From contig NZ_JAFBCC010000001.1 in assembly GCF_016907495.1 (NCBI RefSeq), positions 2,604,001 to 2,668,000 on the forward strand: a stretch of DNA of 64,000 nucleotides. The letters are read 5' to 3'. Shown here piece by piece: positions 26,307 to 35,503 of the stretch. How positions within the stretch are numbered: the first letter of the stretch is position 1; each line of letters begins with the position of its first letter. A program made the position numbers and the translations under genes. The DNA comes from Arthrobacter tumbae. Its GTDB lineage: Bacteria > Actinomycetota > Actinomycetes > Actinomycetales > Micrococcaceae. The notes beneath the pieces are model-generated. The model saw only the letters and a list, made by a program, of their open reading frames with translations. It was not told the DNA's origin and searched no databases.

Positions 26307-26509
26307 CGGAACTCCTTTGAAGAAACTGGATTGACTGCCTTCGAGCCTACGTCCGGGCAGGACCTGCCGCCAGTGCTTTCACATTCAATAGTGATGGCTC
26401 CGTGATCCCAGCGTGACGTTTTCTTGACCTTCGCGTGCTTATGGTTGACGACGGTTCCCTTGCGAACAGCGGATGAAAGCTACGAAACTACGGTGAAGAA
26501 GGTCTTGAT

Positions 26510-27151
26510 GTGTTGGAATTTCTAGGAGACAGGTTCAACCAGATCCTGTTCTCGGGATGGCAACACATGAGTCTTGTGGTTCAGTGCCTCATCCTGGCAA
26601 CAGTATTGTCCGTGGTCATCGCCGCGCTGGTGTACCGCAGCGGTGCGCTCACTTCGCTGGCAAACAGCGTTTCCGCCATCGGACTCACTATCCCGTCATT
26701 CGCGCTGATCGGCCTGTTGATTGCGCCGTTCGGCTTCGGCGTGACGCCGGCCGTCATCGTCGTCACCTTCTTCGCCGCCCTGCCCATCCTGCGCAACGCG
26801 GTTGTGGGACTGACGGGCATCGACAAAGCCGTGATCGAATCCGCCCGCGGCATCGGGATGAGTCGGTTCCGGACCCTGGTTCAGGTGGAGTTGCCCATGG
26901 CCTGGCCGGTGATCCTTGCCGGCATCCGCGTGTCCGCCCAGATGGTGATGGGCATCGCTGCCATCACCGCATACGCGCTCGGGCCAGGGCTCGGCGGATT
27001 CATCTTCTCCGGCCTGTCCCGTCTCGGCGGCGCCAACTCGCTCGAGTCGGTCATCACCGGCGTCGTAGCCGTCATCATCCTTGCCCTCATCCTTGACCTT
27101 CTACTCGTCGGCCTCGGCCGCATCACAACCCCGCGAGGTATCCGTGTCTGA
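26510..27151 (+). CDS. Osmoprotectant ABC transporter permease (OpuB/OpuC type)
   Basis: A 213-residue permease with five or six membrane helices, starting GTG-TTG after AGAAGG. The early helix has HMSLVVQCLILATVLSVVIA. The EAA-type loop FFAALPILRNAVVGLTGIDKAV, followed by ESARGIGMSRFRTLVQVELP, is the ATPase contact. It is the first of four genes that form a complete importer for glycine betaine, choline or carnitine-type solutes. Its last eight bases overlap the ATPase gene. The preceding 200-base gap should hold the promoter; no clear consensus is visible there. Confidence 0.86.
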   Translation: MLEFLGDRFNQILFSGWQHMSLVVQCLILATVLSVVIAALVYRSGALTSLANSVSAIGLTIPSFALIGLLIAPFGFGVTPAVIVVTFFAALPILRNAVVGLTGIDKAVIESARGIGMSRFRTLVQVELPMAWPVILAGIRVSAQMVMGIAAITAYALGPGLGGFIFSGLSRLGGANSLESVITGVVAVIILALILDLLLVGLGRITTPRGIRV

Positions 27152-28433
27152 GACCATTCAAGAGCCCGACAACACTGCCGGCAAAGCAAATGCAGTTACC
27201 GGTGCAAGCATCCTGCTCGACAAGGTAACCAAGCGATACCCGGGGCAGGCCAAGGCTGCCGTCGACGGCCTCACCATGGAGATTCCGGCGGGCAAAATCG
27301 TCATGCTGGTTGGCCCATCGGGCTGCGGCAAGACCACCACCCTCAAAATGATCAACAGGCTCATCGAGCCGACAGAGGGCCGGATCGTCCTGGACGACGA
27401 CGACGTCACTGACATCGACGGCGACGCACTCAGGCGGCGGATCGGCTATGTCATCCAGGCCGGCGGACTCTTCCCGCATATGACAGTTGCGACGAATATC
27501 GGGATTGTTCCGAAAATGCTCGGCTGGAGCAAGGAAAAGATCGCCGCCCGCGTCGACGAACTCCTCGAGCTGGTGTCCCTCGATCCTGCAACCTACCGCA
27601 ACCGGTTCCCCAAAGAGCTGTCCGGCGGGCAGCAGCAGCGTGTGGGGGTGGCCCGCGCCCTCGCCGCCGACCCGCCGGTCCTCCTCATGGACGAGCCCTT
27701 CGGCGCCGTGGATCCCATCACCCGCCAACGGCTCCAGGACGAACTCCTGAACATCCAGGAAGAACTGCAGAAGACGATTGTCTGCGTCACCCACGACTTC
27801 GATGAGGCAGTGAAGCTCGGCGACTGGATCGCCATCTTCACCGAGGGAGCCCAGCTGGTCCAGTACGACACCCCCGAGCGGATCCTCGCCGACCCGGCTA
27901 ACGATTTCGTCGAAAACTTCATCGGTTCAGGAGCCGGTTTGAAGCAGCTCACACTGACCCGGGTAAACGAAGTGGAACTGGCTGACGCCGTCGTCGCCAC
28001 GATCGGCGATCTCGGCAGCGACGTCCTGTCGCGGCTGGATGAGGCCGGCCACAACCACGCTGTCGTGGTTGACGAACGACGCCGGCCCATCCAGTGGCTC
28101 ACGCGCCGCCAGCTTTCGCGGCTGGAAACCGTGAGTGACGACGTCGATGCGAAGCTTCCGGTGGTCGGTGACCGTGCCACGCTCAATGACGCGCTGGACA
28201 CCATGCTGGTCTCCAGCGCCGGAGCGGCACTGGTGACCGGGAGGCGGGATACGTTCCTCGGCGTCATCGACGTCGAGACGGTGATGGACGCCATTACCCG
28301 TGCACACAAGCACGCGATGACTGCACACTCGGATGGCCGGCCCGTCGGAATCAACACCGGGACATTGGAAACCGTGAGTGTTGCCGGCGTCATCCAGTGC
28401 GGCGTCATCCACAACGGGGGAGCGTCCCGTTGA
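27144..28433 (+). CDS. opuCA: Osmoprotectant ABC transporter ATPase with CBS domains
   Basis: A 429-residue ATPase. Walker A is GPSGCGKTT, the signature is ELSGGQQQR, and Walker B is VLLMDEPFG. The region after the ABC domain (about residues 270-429) holds two CBS modules (DEAGHNHAVVVDERRRPIQWLTRRQL and LNDALDTMLVSSAGAALVTG). In OpuA-type transporters such domains sense ionic strength and switch transport on. The GTG start overlaps the permease gene by eight bases; a longer reading would run deep into that gene. This is the energy unit for the two permeases on either side. Confidence 0.9.
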   Translation: MSETIQEPDNTAGKANAVTGASILLDKVTKRYPGQAKAAVDGLTMEIPAGKIVMLVGPSGCGKTTTLKMINRLIEPTEGRIVLDDDDVTDIDGDALRRRIGYVIQAGGLFPHMTVATNIGIVPKMLGWSKEKIAARVDELLELVSLDPATYRNRFPKELSGGQQQRVGVARALAADPPVLLMDEPFGAVDPITRQRLQDELLNIQEELQKTIVCVTHDFDEAVKLGDWIAIFTEGAQLVQYDTPERILADPANDFVENFIGSGAGLKQLTLTRVNEVELADAVVATIGDLGSDVLSRLDEAGHNHAVVVDERRRPIQWLTRRQLSRLETVSDDVDAKLPVVGDRATLNDALDTMLVSSAGAALVTGRRDTFLGVIDVETVMDAITRAHKHAMTAHSDGRPVGINTGTLETVSVAGVIQCGVIHNGGASR

Positions 28434-29233
28434 GTAGCGCAACAGCACAGCCGGTGGCGCCGCAGGAACCCATATCGGAGGAAGCCGCCAACGTTCATTC
28501 CGAGGTGAAGCGCCCATCCTGGCGGCCGCTGATCCTGCAGCTTGCAGGCATCGCCGCAGTGTTTGTTGCGGTAGTCGTCTGGCTGCTGACAGCGGACCTG
28601 TCAGAAACCGAGCTGATCACCCTCGCCCCGTCAGCACTCTTCGGATACGCGATCGACCATCTGGCGCTGACTGCCGTGGCTGCAGTCATCACACTCCTGA
28701 TCGCCATCCCGCTCGGCATCCTGCTCACACGTGCGCCGCTGAAGAAGTTCACGGGACCGGTCCTTGCCGTCGCCAACATCGGGCAGGCGGCGCCGGCCAT
28801 CGGTCTCGTTGTGCTGCTGGCGATCGCCGTAGGCTTCGGCTTCACGGCAGCAGTGATCGCACTGGTGCTCTACGCGATCCTTCCGGTCCTGCGGAACACC
28901 ATGGTGGGCATCTCGCAGGTGGACGCCCGACTGGTGGAAGCCGGTAAGGGGATGGGGATGAGCGCGGTGGCTGTGCTGTTCAAGGTAGAGCTCCCGTTGG
29001 CCGTACCGGTGATGCTCGCGGGCATCCGGACGGCGCTTGTACTGCTGGTCGGCAGCGCAGCGCTCGCAGCCTTCATCAATGGAGGAGGAATGGGCATCCT
29101 CATCGTCACCGGCGTAAACCTGAGCCTTACCAACGTGCTGATCGCCGGGTCGATCCTGGTGGCGCTGCTTGCACTTCTTGTCGACTGGATCGGGCGTGTT
29201 GTGGAACATGTCGCCCGTCCGAAGGGACTCTAG
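28430..29233 (+). CDS. Osmoprotectant ABC transporter permease, second subunit
   Basis: A 267-residue permease with a longer N-terminus than its partner, then LILQLAGIAAVFVAVVVWLL and about six further segments. The loop LYAILPVLRNTMVGISQVDARL, followed by VEAGKGMGMSAVAVLFKVELP, closely parallels the EAA region of the first permease. The TTG start overlaps the ATPase stop (TTGA) and follows GGGGGAG. An internal GTG eight codons on is possible. It forms a heterodimer with the first permease. Confidence 0.86.
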   Translation: MSSATAQPVAPQEPISEEAANVHSEVKRPSWRPLILQLAGIAAVFVAVVVWLLTADLSETELITLAPSALFGYAIDHLALTAVAAVITLLIAIPLGILLTRAPLKKFTGPVLAVANIGQAAPAIGLVVLLAIAVGFGFTAAVIALVLYAILPVLRNTMVGISQVDARLVEAGKGMGMSAVAVLFKVELPLAVPVMLAGIRTALVLLVGSAALAAFINGGGMGILIVTGVNLSLTNVLIAGSILVALLALLVDWIGRVVEHVARPKGL

Positions 29234-30259
29234 ATGTTTGAATCTTCTTCACTCTCCGCCGCTGCGCGCAAGAGCGTGGCGACCGCCGTCGTGCTTTCTG
29301 CCGGGCTGCTGGCAACAGGGTGCGGTCTGCAACCGGCCACGTCCTACGTACCCGCGGCCGGACCGGGCAGTATTAGCGAAGTAGTTGACGGGGCTCCGCT
29401 CACTGTCACCTCCAAGAACTTCACCGAGCAGCTTATCCTCGGCAAAATCGGCGTTCTCGCCGCACAGGCCGCCGGCTTCGACGTCACGGACCTGACCAAC
29501 GTGCCGGGGAGCCAGCCGGTCCGCGAACTTATGCTGTCCGGTCAAGCCGATGTCACGTGGGAGTACACCGGCACCGCGTGGCTGACGTATCTGGGCAAGG
29601 ACGAAGGTATTCCCGACCAGCAGGAACAGTGGCAGGCCGTATATGAGGCGGACCTCGAGAACGGACTCACCTGGGGCGAGCCCGCGCCGTTGAACAACAC
29701 CTACGCCATGGCTATCCGCTCCGAAGCAGTCGAGGACCTCGGCGGCATCAACACAATCTCGGAGATCGCTGAACTCCCTCCTGAAGAGCGCACCTTCTGC
29801 GTTGAGGCCGAGTTCAACTCCCGTCCGGACGGGCTCACGCCGATGCTTGCCCACTATGGGATGGCCCGCGGCACCCCGACCGGCGTGCCGGAGGACAACA
29901 TCGACATCTACGACACCGGAGCCATCTACTCGGCCACCGATAACGGGGAGTGCAACTTCGGCGAGGTGTTCTCCACGGACGGCCGGATCGATGCTCTCGA
30001 CCTGACCATCCTCGAAGACGACCTCGGCTTCTTCCCCGCGTACAACGCGGCTCCGGTCTACTACACGGAAACGCTTGAGGAGTATTCAGAGCTCGACAAG
30101 GTGTTTGCGCAGGTTGCTCCCACACTTACCGATGAAGCCCTACGGACCATGAATCTGCGCGTGGATGTTGAGGGTGAAGAGCCCGCCGACGTTGCCTTCG
30201 ACTTCATGGTGGAGCAGGGTTTCATCACCGAGGCCGAGGGCCCGCTCGGCGAGGGTTAG
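29234..30259 (+). CDS. opuCC: Osmoprotectant-binding lipoprotein
   Basis: A 341-residue lipoprotein with signal and lipobox LLATGC (Cys30). The mature part opens LTVTSKNFTEQLILGKIGVL, the signature of OpuCC/ProX-type proteins that bind glycine betaine, choline or carnitine through an aromatic cage. DVTWEYTGTAWLTYLG follows and matches the hinge region of that family. Its ATG follows the permease stop directly. The stop interlocks with the stop of the convergent protease gene: both lie in TTAG. The preferred ligand cannot be told by eye. Confidence 0.9.
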   Translation: MFESSSLSAAARKSVATAVVLSAGLLATGCGLQPATSYVPAAGPGSISEVVDGAPLTVTSKNFTEQLILGKIGVLAAQAAGFDVTDLTNVPGSQPVRELMLSGQADVTWEYTGTAWLTYLGKDEGIPDQQEQWQAVYEADLENGLTWGEPAPLNNTYAMAIRSEAVEDLGGINTISEIAELPPEERTFCVEAEFNSRPDGLTPMLAHYGMARGTPTGVPEDNIDIYDTGAIYSATDNGECNFGEVFSTDGRIDALDLTILEDDLGFFPAYNAAPVYYTETLEEYSELDKVFAQVAPTLTDEALRTMNLRVDVEGEEPADVAFDFMVEQGFITEAEGPLGEG

Positions 30260-31002
30260 ACCGAAACCGCCAACCTGCCGGTCGCGCTCACGACCAGCCA
30301 CGCCCACGCAAGTGATCCCGCGATGACCGCGGCGAACAGGACGAGCCAGACTGCGCTGGGGATTCCGGTTGAGCGGTACAAGAGGTAGGCGTCGGACTGT
30401 CCGCGGTCCCGCCGTCGTCGTGCATGGACTGAAACCACCTTGCCGAGGTCGCGGACCGAGCCGACCAGCAGCGCCACCCCGAGGGCAACGACAGCGTGGC
30501 CGCTGAATTCGACGGGCACGGCAACCACCAGCACGGTTGACACGGCCACCGATCCCAGCAGGATGAGAACGCCGCCGGCATTGCGGATGAACAGCAGTGA
30601 GAGCAGCAGCACCAACGCTCCCACCGAGAGCGCCGCAGGAGCCCACCCCTCGAATCCCGCCCAGACCAGTACAGCGCCGACGACGGCGGGAACCGGGTAC
30701 CCCCAAAAGGTTGCCCACGATGTGCGCCAGCCAGGACGGCCGAGCGATGTGGTGAGTCCGGAATGGTCGAGATTGAGCCGGATTCCGGTCACGCGGCTTC
30801 CGGTCATCAGGGCAGCGAACGCATGGCCCAGTTCATGCACCACAGTGCTGAAGAGTCCGAAGTAGCGCCACGTCGCTTTGGGAATGGAGAGGGCCGCGGC
30901 GGCCAGCAGGATGATCAGGAGTTCGGTCAGCGTCAGCTCCGGCGGCTGACTCCTGCTGAAGCCTGCGACGATCCGATCCCACCACTGCACCAAGAATTCC
31001 AC
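30256..31002 (-). CDS. M50-type membrane metalloprotease-like protein
   Basis: A 248-residue membrane protein carrying HELGH near residue 53 (STVVHELGHAFAALMTGSRV), the zinc-binding motif of M50 site-2-type proteases. About five hydrophobic segments follow. The region after VTGIRLNLDHSGLTTSLGRP resembles the M50B-like branch, whose members are often uncharacterised. The GTG start at 31002 precedes EFLVQWWDRIVAG; the longer in-frame reading adds a Cys/Arg-rich leader with no domain. No strong ribosome site is seen. Its stop is interlocked with that of the osmoprotectant-binding gene. A regulatory role in membrane proteolysis is plausible but not shown. Confidence 0.7.
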   Translation of the reverse strand: MEFLVQWWDRIVAGFSRSQPPELTLTELLIILLAAAALSIPKATWRYFGLFSTVVHELGHAFAALMTGSRVTGIRLNLDHSGLTTSLGRPGWRTSWATFWGYPVPAVVGAVLVWAGFEGWAPAALSVGALVLLLSLLFIRNAGGVLILLGSVAVSTVLVVAVPVEFSGHAVVALGVALLVGSVRDLGKVVSVHARRRRDRGQSDAYLLYRSTGIPSAVWLVLFAAVIAGSLAWAWLVVSATGRLAVSV

Positions 31003-31175
31003 CTGCGTGATGCTACGTGACGGCACTGGGAGACCGATTCCGTCCTGCGCCGCGACGAAAAGTGCAGGTTTGGACGGGCTGATCCGCGTGTCCTCCCCGC
31101 CACACCGTGATTCGCGGGCGTCGAGCGTTGAGACCTGCGAGTTTTCGCACGGCGCCGCACACACCCGGCTAACCC

Positions 31176-31204
31176 TTGACACCTTCCAGCTGAACCGGTT
31201 AAGT
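31176..31204 (+). promoter_or_regulatory. Candidate promoter of the mannoside operon
   Basis: TTGACA (31176-31181) is an exact -35 consensus. TTAAGT (31199-31204), 17 bases on, can serve as a degraded -10 box. The first operator covers this -10 region. Confidence 0.55.
31189..31204. promoter_or_regulatory. LacI-type operator, promoter copy
   Basis: GCTGAACCGGTTAAGT is an imperfect palindrome centred on CG that shares the TGAACCGGTT core with the perfect copy 23 bases downstream. It overlaps the candidate -10 box. Confidence 0.65.
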
Positions 31205-31211
31205 AGGTGTT

Positions 31212-31227
31212 ACTGAACCGGTTCAGT
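31212..31227. promoter_or_regulatory. LacI-type operator, perfect copy
   Basis: ACTGAACCGGTTCAGT is a perfect 16-bp palindrome. It lies 23 bases before the ATG of the LacI-family regulator, so that regulator probably represses its own operon. Confidence 0.75.
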
Positions 31228-31250
31228 GAGGAACATCACCAGGAGGCACC

Positions 31251-32267
31251 ATGGCGGTAACCATCAGCGATGTCGCCCGTGCCGCAGGAGTGAGCAAGGG
31301 TGCAGTGTCCTATGCGCTCAATGGCCAGGCCGGTGTGAGCGAGGAAACCCGGCAGCGGATCCTCGGAGCTGCGAAAGAGCTGGGGTGGCGTCCAAGTCTG
31401 CGCGCCAGGTCGCTGTCCTCGTCCAAGGCCTACGCGCTGGGCCTGGTTGTCGCCCGCAACCCCCGTTTGCTGGGCACCGACCCGTTCTTTCCGTCCTTCA
31501 TCGCCGGCATCGAGACCACCCTGGCTGATCGCGGGTACTCGCTCGTTCTCACGGTCGCCGCGAAGCAGGGGGCGGAGGAAGCGAGTTACCGCCGCCTGGT
31601 CCACGAGGGCAGGGTCGACGGCGTCATCCTCAGTGACGTTCGTACGGATGACCCACGGATCGCGTTGCTGCTCGAGCTGGGACTGCCGGCCGTCACGCTC
31701 AACCGCCCAACGGCCGCATCGCCTTTCCCCGCGGTCTGCATGGATGACACAGAGGGAATCAGCAGTGCCGTCCAGCATCTGGTGGACCTCGGTCACACAC
31801 GGATTGCCCATGTCGGTGGGGCCCAGCACTATATCCACGGGCTCAGCAGGAGAAGGGCCTGGGCCAACACGCTTGAGCGCAATGGGCTGGAACCCGACCT
31901 CTTCATCGAGGCAGATTTTGGTGCGCAGCAGGGAACCGAAGCGACCGCCCGGCTCCTGCAGCTGGACCGGAAGCCCACCGCAATCGTGTACGCAAACGAC
32001 ATCATGGCAACGGCCGGGCTGTCCTACCTGCACCAGCAGGGACTACGGGTGCCGGCCGATGTCTCGATCACCGGATACGACAACACCGAATATGCGCAGT
32101 ACCTCAACCCGGCGCTCACCAGCATCGGCAGTGATCCGCTGCTGTGGGGCAGTACCGCTGCACAGGTGCTGCTCAACCAGCTGGAGGGGAAACACGACGG
32201 ACAGGACATCATCCTTCCCGAACCCCAGCTCATCGTCCGCGGTTCCACAGCGGAACCGCCCGCCTGA
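31251..32267 (+). CDS. LacI-family repressor, first gene of the mannoside operon
   Basis: A 338-residue regulator. The helix-turn-helix is at residues 4-25 (TISDVARAAGVSKGAVSYAL), and the ligand domain starts near residue 60 (YALGLVVARNPRLLGTDPFF). Conserved LacI-family features at the C-terminal half include TAIVYANDIMATAGLSYL and VSITGYDNTEYAQYL. AGGAGG precedes the ATG. Unlike the first LacI gene, it is co-directional with its operon: the binding-protein gene follows after a 40-base gap. Two operators lie directly upstream. The effector is probably a manno-oligosaccharide, inferred from the GH130 gene. Confidence 0.9.
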   Translation: MAVTISDVARAAGVSKGAVSYALNGQAGVSEETRQRILGAAKELGWRPSLRARSLSSSKAYALGLVVARNPRLLGTDPFFPSFIAGIETTLADRGYSLVLTVAAKQGAEEASYRRLVHEGRVDGVILSDVRTDDPRIALLLELGLPAVTLNRPTAASPFPAVCMDDTEGISSAVQHLVDLGHTRIAHVGGAQHYIHGLSRRRAWANTLERNGLEPDLFIEADFGAQQGTEATARLLQLDRKPTAIVYANDIMATAGLSYLHQQGLRVPADVSITGYDNTEYAQYLNPALTSIGSDPLLWGSTAAQVLLNQLEGKHDGQDIILPEPQLIVRGSTAEPPA

Positions 32268-32307
32268 AACCAACATCACAACCGAAGTATCAATCGAGGA
32301 GAACGCA

Positions 32308-33603
32308 ATGAGGCGAACAACTACCAAACGGACGCTGGCTCTGACGGCCACCGCGCTGATGGGCCTGGGCCTGGCAGCATGTGGAGGCTCAGGTGACACC
32401 GGTACCCCCGACGCCGGTGAACTGACCAGCGGCCCCATCACCATCTGGTATTCCAACAACCAGCAGGAAGTCGCCTGGGGCGAGGACATGGTTGCAGCGT
32501 GGAATGAAGCGAATCCCGACCAAGAGATCACCGCGCAGGAGATTCCGGCGGGCACCAGTTCCGAGGAAGTAATTGCCGCAGCCATCACGGCAGGCAACGC
32601 TCCCTGCATCGTCATGAACACAGCACCCGTCGCCGTACCCCAGTTCCAGCAGATGGGCGGGCTGGTTCCGCTGGATACCTTCGAGGACGGCGTTGAGTAC
32701 ATCGAGTCCCGCAGCGGCGACGTGGCCGAGCAGTACAAGTCCGCCGATGGGCAGTATTACCAGCTTCCCTGGAAGTCCAATCCGGTAGTCCTCTACTACA
32801 ACAAGGACATGTTCACCGAAGCCGGGCTGGATCCGGAGGACCCGCCGCTGGGCACCCAGGATGAGCTGCTGGAAACCTCCCGGACCCTCGTGGAGTCCGG
32901 CGCCGCTGAATACGCCATGTGGCCCTCACCCGCGGGTGAGTTCTTCCAGTCGTGGTTCGACTTCTACCCGTTCTACGCAGCAGCATCCGGCGGCACCCAG
33001 TTGGTCGAAGAGGGCGAAGCAACCTTCAATTCCGAGGAGGGCACGGCCGTCGCGGAGATGTGGCGCACCATGTATGAGGAAGGCCTCTCCTCCCAGGAGG
33101 CCTACACCGGTGACTCCTTCGTGGACAAGAAGGCCGCAATTGCCATCTCCGGTCCGTGGGCCATCCCCGTCTACGGTGACCAGGTCAACTGGGGCACGGC
33201 TCCTGTGCCGGGCCTTGAGGAAGGAACGGAGACATCCACCTTCTCCGACGCCAAGAACATGGCCATCTACTCCGCCTGCGACAACAAGCAGACCGCCTGG
33301 GAGGTCATGAAGTTCGCCACCAGCGAGGATCAGGACCGCGCCTTGCTGGAGGCCACCGGCCAGATGCCCATCCGACAGGACCTGACCGGTACTTACCCGG
33401 ACTACTTCGAGGCCAATCCCGCCTACGTCGAGTTCGCGGACCAGGCAAGCAGGGCCGTCGAGGTGCCCAACGTCCCCAACTCGGTTGAGGTCTGGCAGAC
33501 CTTCCGTGATGCGTGGGGCTCATCAGTGATCTTCGGCAACGAGTCCATCGAGGACGCCTTCAGCGGCGCTGCCGAAGAGATCAACACTCTGGTCTCAGAG
33601 TAA
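32308..33603 (+). CDS. Carbohydrate ABC transporter substrate-binding lipoprotein
   Basis: A 431-residue binding protein with lipobox LGLAAC (Cys25). The mature part starts ITIWYSNNQQEVAWGEDMVA and shows further family 1 features: VLYYNKDMFTEAGLDPEDPP and AAIAISGPWAIPVYGDQ. The start follows GAGGAG. A longer in-frame reading would run through the LacI gene and is rejected. It delivers sugar to the two permeases that follow. The ligand is probably a beta-mannose-containing oligosaccharide, judged from the GH130 gene, not from this protein. Confidence 0.88.
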   Translation: MRRTTTKRTLALTATALMGLGLAACGGSGDTGTPDAGELTSGPITIWYSNNQQEVAWGEDMVAAWNEANPDQEITAQEIPAGTSSEEVIAAAITAGNAPCIVMNTAPVAVPQFQQMGGLVPLDTFEDGVEYIESRSGDVAEQYKSADGQYYQLPWKSNPVVLYYNKDMFTEAGLDPEDPPLGTQDELLETSRTLVESGAAEYAMWPSPAGEFFQSWFDFYPFYAAASGGTQLVEEGEATFNSEEGTAVAEMWRTMYEEGLSSQEAYTGDSFVDKKAAIAISGPWAIPVYGDQVNWGTAPVPGLEEGTETSTFSDAKNMAIYSACDNKQTAWEVMKFATSEDQDRALLEATGQMPIRQDLTGTYPDYFEANPAYVEFADQASRAVEVPNVPNSVEVWQTFRDAWGSSVIFGNESIEDAFSGAAEEINTLVSE

Positions 33604-33616
33604 GAAGGTGTAGACG

Positions 33617-34567
33617 GTGACCACCGACTCCACCGTCGGCAAGCGGCGGGATCCGGGCCCCACCCCGGATCCCGCTCCCCGCCGGCGCTCAAAGCTACTG
33701 GGACGGCAGCCGCTTGGCCTGGCGTTCAGCGCACCGTATGTCATTTTCATCCTCGCGGTGCTCGCGTACCCACTCGGCTACGCCGTCTACATTTCATTCC
33801 ACGATTTCTTCTTCACCGCTCCCGGCGTTGCGGTCGAGCGTCCGTTCGTTGGGTTGCAGAACTACATCCAGGTGCTCAGCGATCCCGACGTGGGCCGTTC
33901 CTTCCTCAACATCGGCGTCTTCCTCATCATCAACGTTCCGCTCACCGTGGCGTTGTCCCTGATACTGGCCAATGCGCTGAACAGGGTGACTCGGTTGAGG
34001 ACCTTCTTCCGCGTCAGCTATTACGTGCCGTACGTAACGGCGAGTGTCGCCGTCGTCGGCGTCTGGCTTTTTCTCTTCTCACAGAACGGGCTGATCAACT
34101 CGCTCCTTGGGCCGCTGGCTCCGGATCCGTCCTGGTTGGTCAACTCCACGCTCGCCATGCCGACCGTCGCTCTGTATGTGACATGGAAGCAGCTGGGATT
34201 TTTCATCCTGCTTTACCTCGCAGCGCTGCAGAACATCCCGGAGGAGCTGTACGAGTCAGCGTCGGTGGACGGAGCGGGAAAGGTGCGCCAGTTCTGGAAC
34301 ATCACGGTTCCGGGTGTGCGGTCCGCCAGCGTCCTGGTGACGCTGCTGGCCACCATCACCGGCGCAAACCTGTTCACCGAGCCCTACCTGCTTACGGGCG
34401 GCGGAGGGCCGGACGGCGCATCGACGTCGCCTGTCTTCCTCATGTACCAGGAGGGAATCCTCCAGGGAAACCCGGACACGGCAGCGGCTCTCGGCGTCAT
34501 CCTGGTGCTCGGCGTGCTTGTGATTGCGCTCATCCAACGACGCCTCGTCGGCGGGAAGGAAGACTGA
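33617..34567 (+). CDS. Carbohydrate ABC transporter permease (MalF/UgpA type)
   Basis: A 316-residue permease from a GTG after AAGAAGG. After a basic N-terminus, LAFSAPYVIFILAVLAYPLG is the first helix. The EAA loop is IPEELYESASVDGAGKVRQF, near residue 205. Six membrane segments fit. It has no ATPase partner in the operon, so a shared ATPase elsewhere is expected. The stop is two bases before the ATG of the partner permease. Confidence 0.88.
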   Translation: MTTDSTVGKRRDPGPTPDPAPRRRSKLLGRQPLGLAFSAPYVIFILAVLAYPLGYAVYISFHDFFFTAPGVAVERPFVGLQNYIQVLSDPDVGRSFLNIGVFLIINVPLTVALSLILANALNRVTRLRTFFRVSYYVPYVTASVAVVGVWLFLFSQNGLINSLLGPLAPDPSWLVNSTLAMPTVALYVTWKQLGFFILLYLAALQNIPEELYESASVDGAGKVRQFWNITVPGVRSASVLVTLLATITGANLFTEPYLLTGGGGPDGASTSPVFLMYQEGILQGNPDTAAALGVILVLGVLVIALIQRRLVGGKED

Positions 34568-34568
34568 C

Positions 34569-35498
34569 ATGGCCAAGGACTTCCAGCCCACCATGACCAA
34601 AACGACGACGACGACGACGCCCGGCTCGCCGGCGCCCCCACCGCGCATATCAGGGAGGAAAAAGGGGAAGGGCGGTCTCAAGCCGCTCAGTTTCATCCTG
34701 CTCGCAGTGGGCGCCTTCATCTTCCTGTTTCCCTTCTACTACATGCTGATCGGCTCACTGCAGACCGAGCCGGATACCTCGGTGGCCGGTGCCTTCCCGA
34801 ACTTCGGCAACATCACCGGGCAGAACTACGTGCTGATCAACGAATCGATCAACCTGTTCCGTGGACTGATCAACTCCGGGATCTTCACCGGCGGCGTGAT
34901 CCTGTGCACCGTGATCTTCGGAATACCCGTGGGCTACGCGCTGGCGCAGATGCACTTCCGCGGCCGGGGCATGGTGTTCGCGCTGATGCTCCTGGTTCAG
35001 ATGGTGCCGTTCCAACTGCTGCTCATCCCGCTCTACGTGCTGATTGTCCGGGACTACGGACTCGCGGACTCGTACCTCGGAATGATCCTGCCGTTCGCCA
35101 TCAACTCGACAGCGGTCTTCGTGTTCCGGCAGTACTTCCTGCAATTGCCCGCATCCCTATTCGAGGCGGCGCGGATCGACGGCGCCAGCGAAATGCGGAT
35201 CCTTACGCAGATCGCCATCCCGTTGGTGCGGCCCGCGATCGTTACCGCGATCCTGCTGACCTTCATCGGACCCTGGAATGAATTCCTTTGGCCCTTCCTC
35301 GTGACGAAGGACGCTTCCTTCCAACCGCTCGCTGTGTCCCTGGCCAACTACATCTCCAACGTTGCGGCAACCGCCGCCAACCCGTTCGGCGCGATCCTTG
35401 CCGGTGCCTGCGTGCTGGCAGCTCCCGCCGTCGGACTGTTCATTCTCTTCCAACGCCAATTCATCTCGACCAATATCGGATCTAGCGCAAAGGGCTAA
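34569..35498 (+). CDS. Carbohydrate ABC transporter permease (MalG/UgpE type)
   Basis: A 309-residue permease. The first 50 residues are unusual: a Thr-rich run (TKTTTTTTPGSPAPPP) coded by repeated ACG codons, then a basic segment before LKPLSFILLAVGAFIFLFPF. The EAA region is ASLFEAARIDGASEMRILTQ near residue 205. The ATG follows GGAAGG and starts one base after the previous stop. A second ATG eight codons on would shorten the Thr run's lead. It completes the importer. Confidence 0.88.
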   Translation: MAKDFQPTMTKTTTTTTPGSPAPPPRISGRKKGKGGLKPLSFILLAVGAFIFLFPFYYMLIGSLQTEPDTSVAGAFPNFGNITGQNYVLINESINLFRGLINSGIFTGGVILCTVIFGIPVGYALAQMHFRGRGMVFALMLLVQMVPFQLLLIPLYVLIVRDYGLADSYLGMILPFAINSTAVFVFRQYFLQLPASLFEAARIDGASEMRILTQIAIPLVRPAIVTAILLTFIGPWNEFLWPFLVTKDASFQPLAVSLANYISNVAATAANPFGAILAGACVLAAPAVGLFILFQRQFISTNIGSSAKG

Positions 35499-35503
35499 GG
35501 CTT

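Noticed and set aside
31447..32307. N-terminal extension of the second sugar-binding protein
   Set aside because: The extension is a shadow frame of the LacI gene; the lipoprotein signal starts at 32308.
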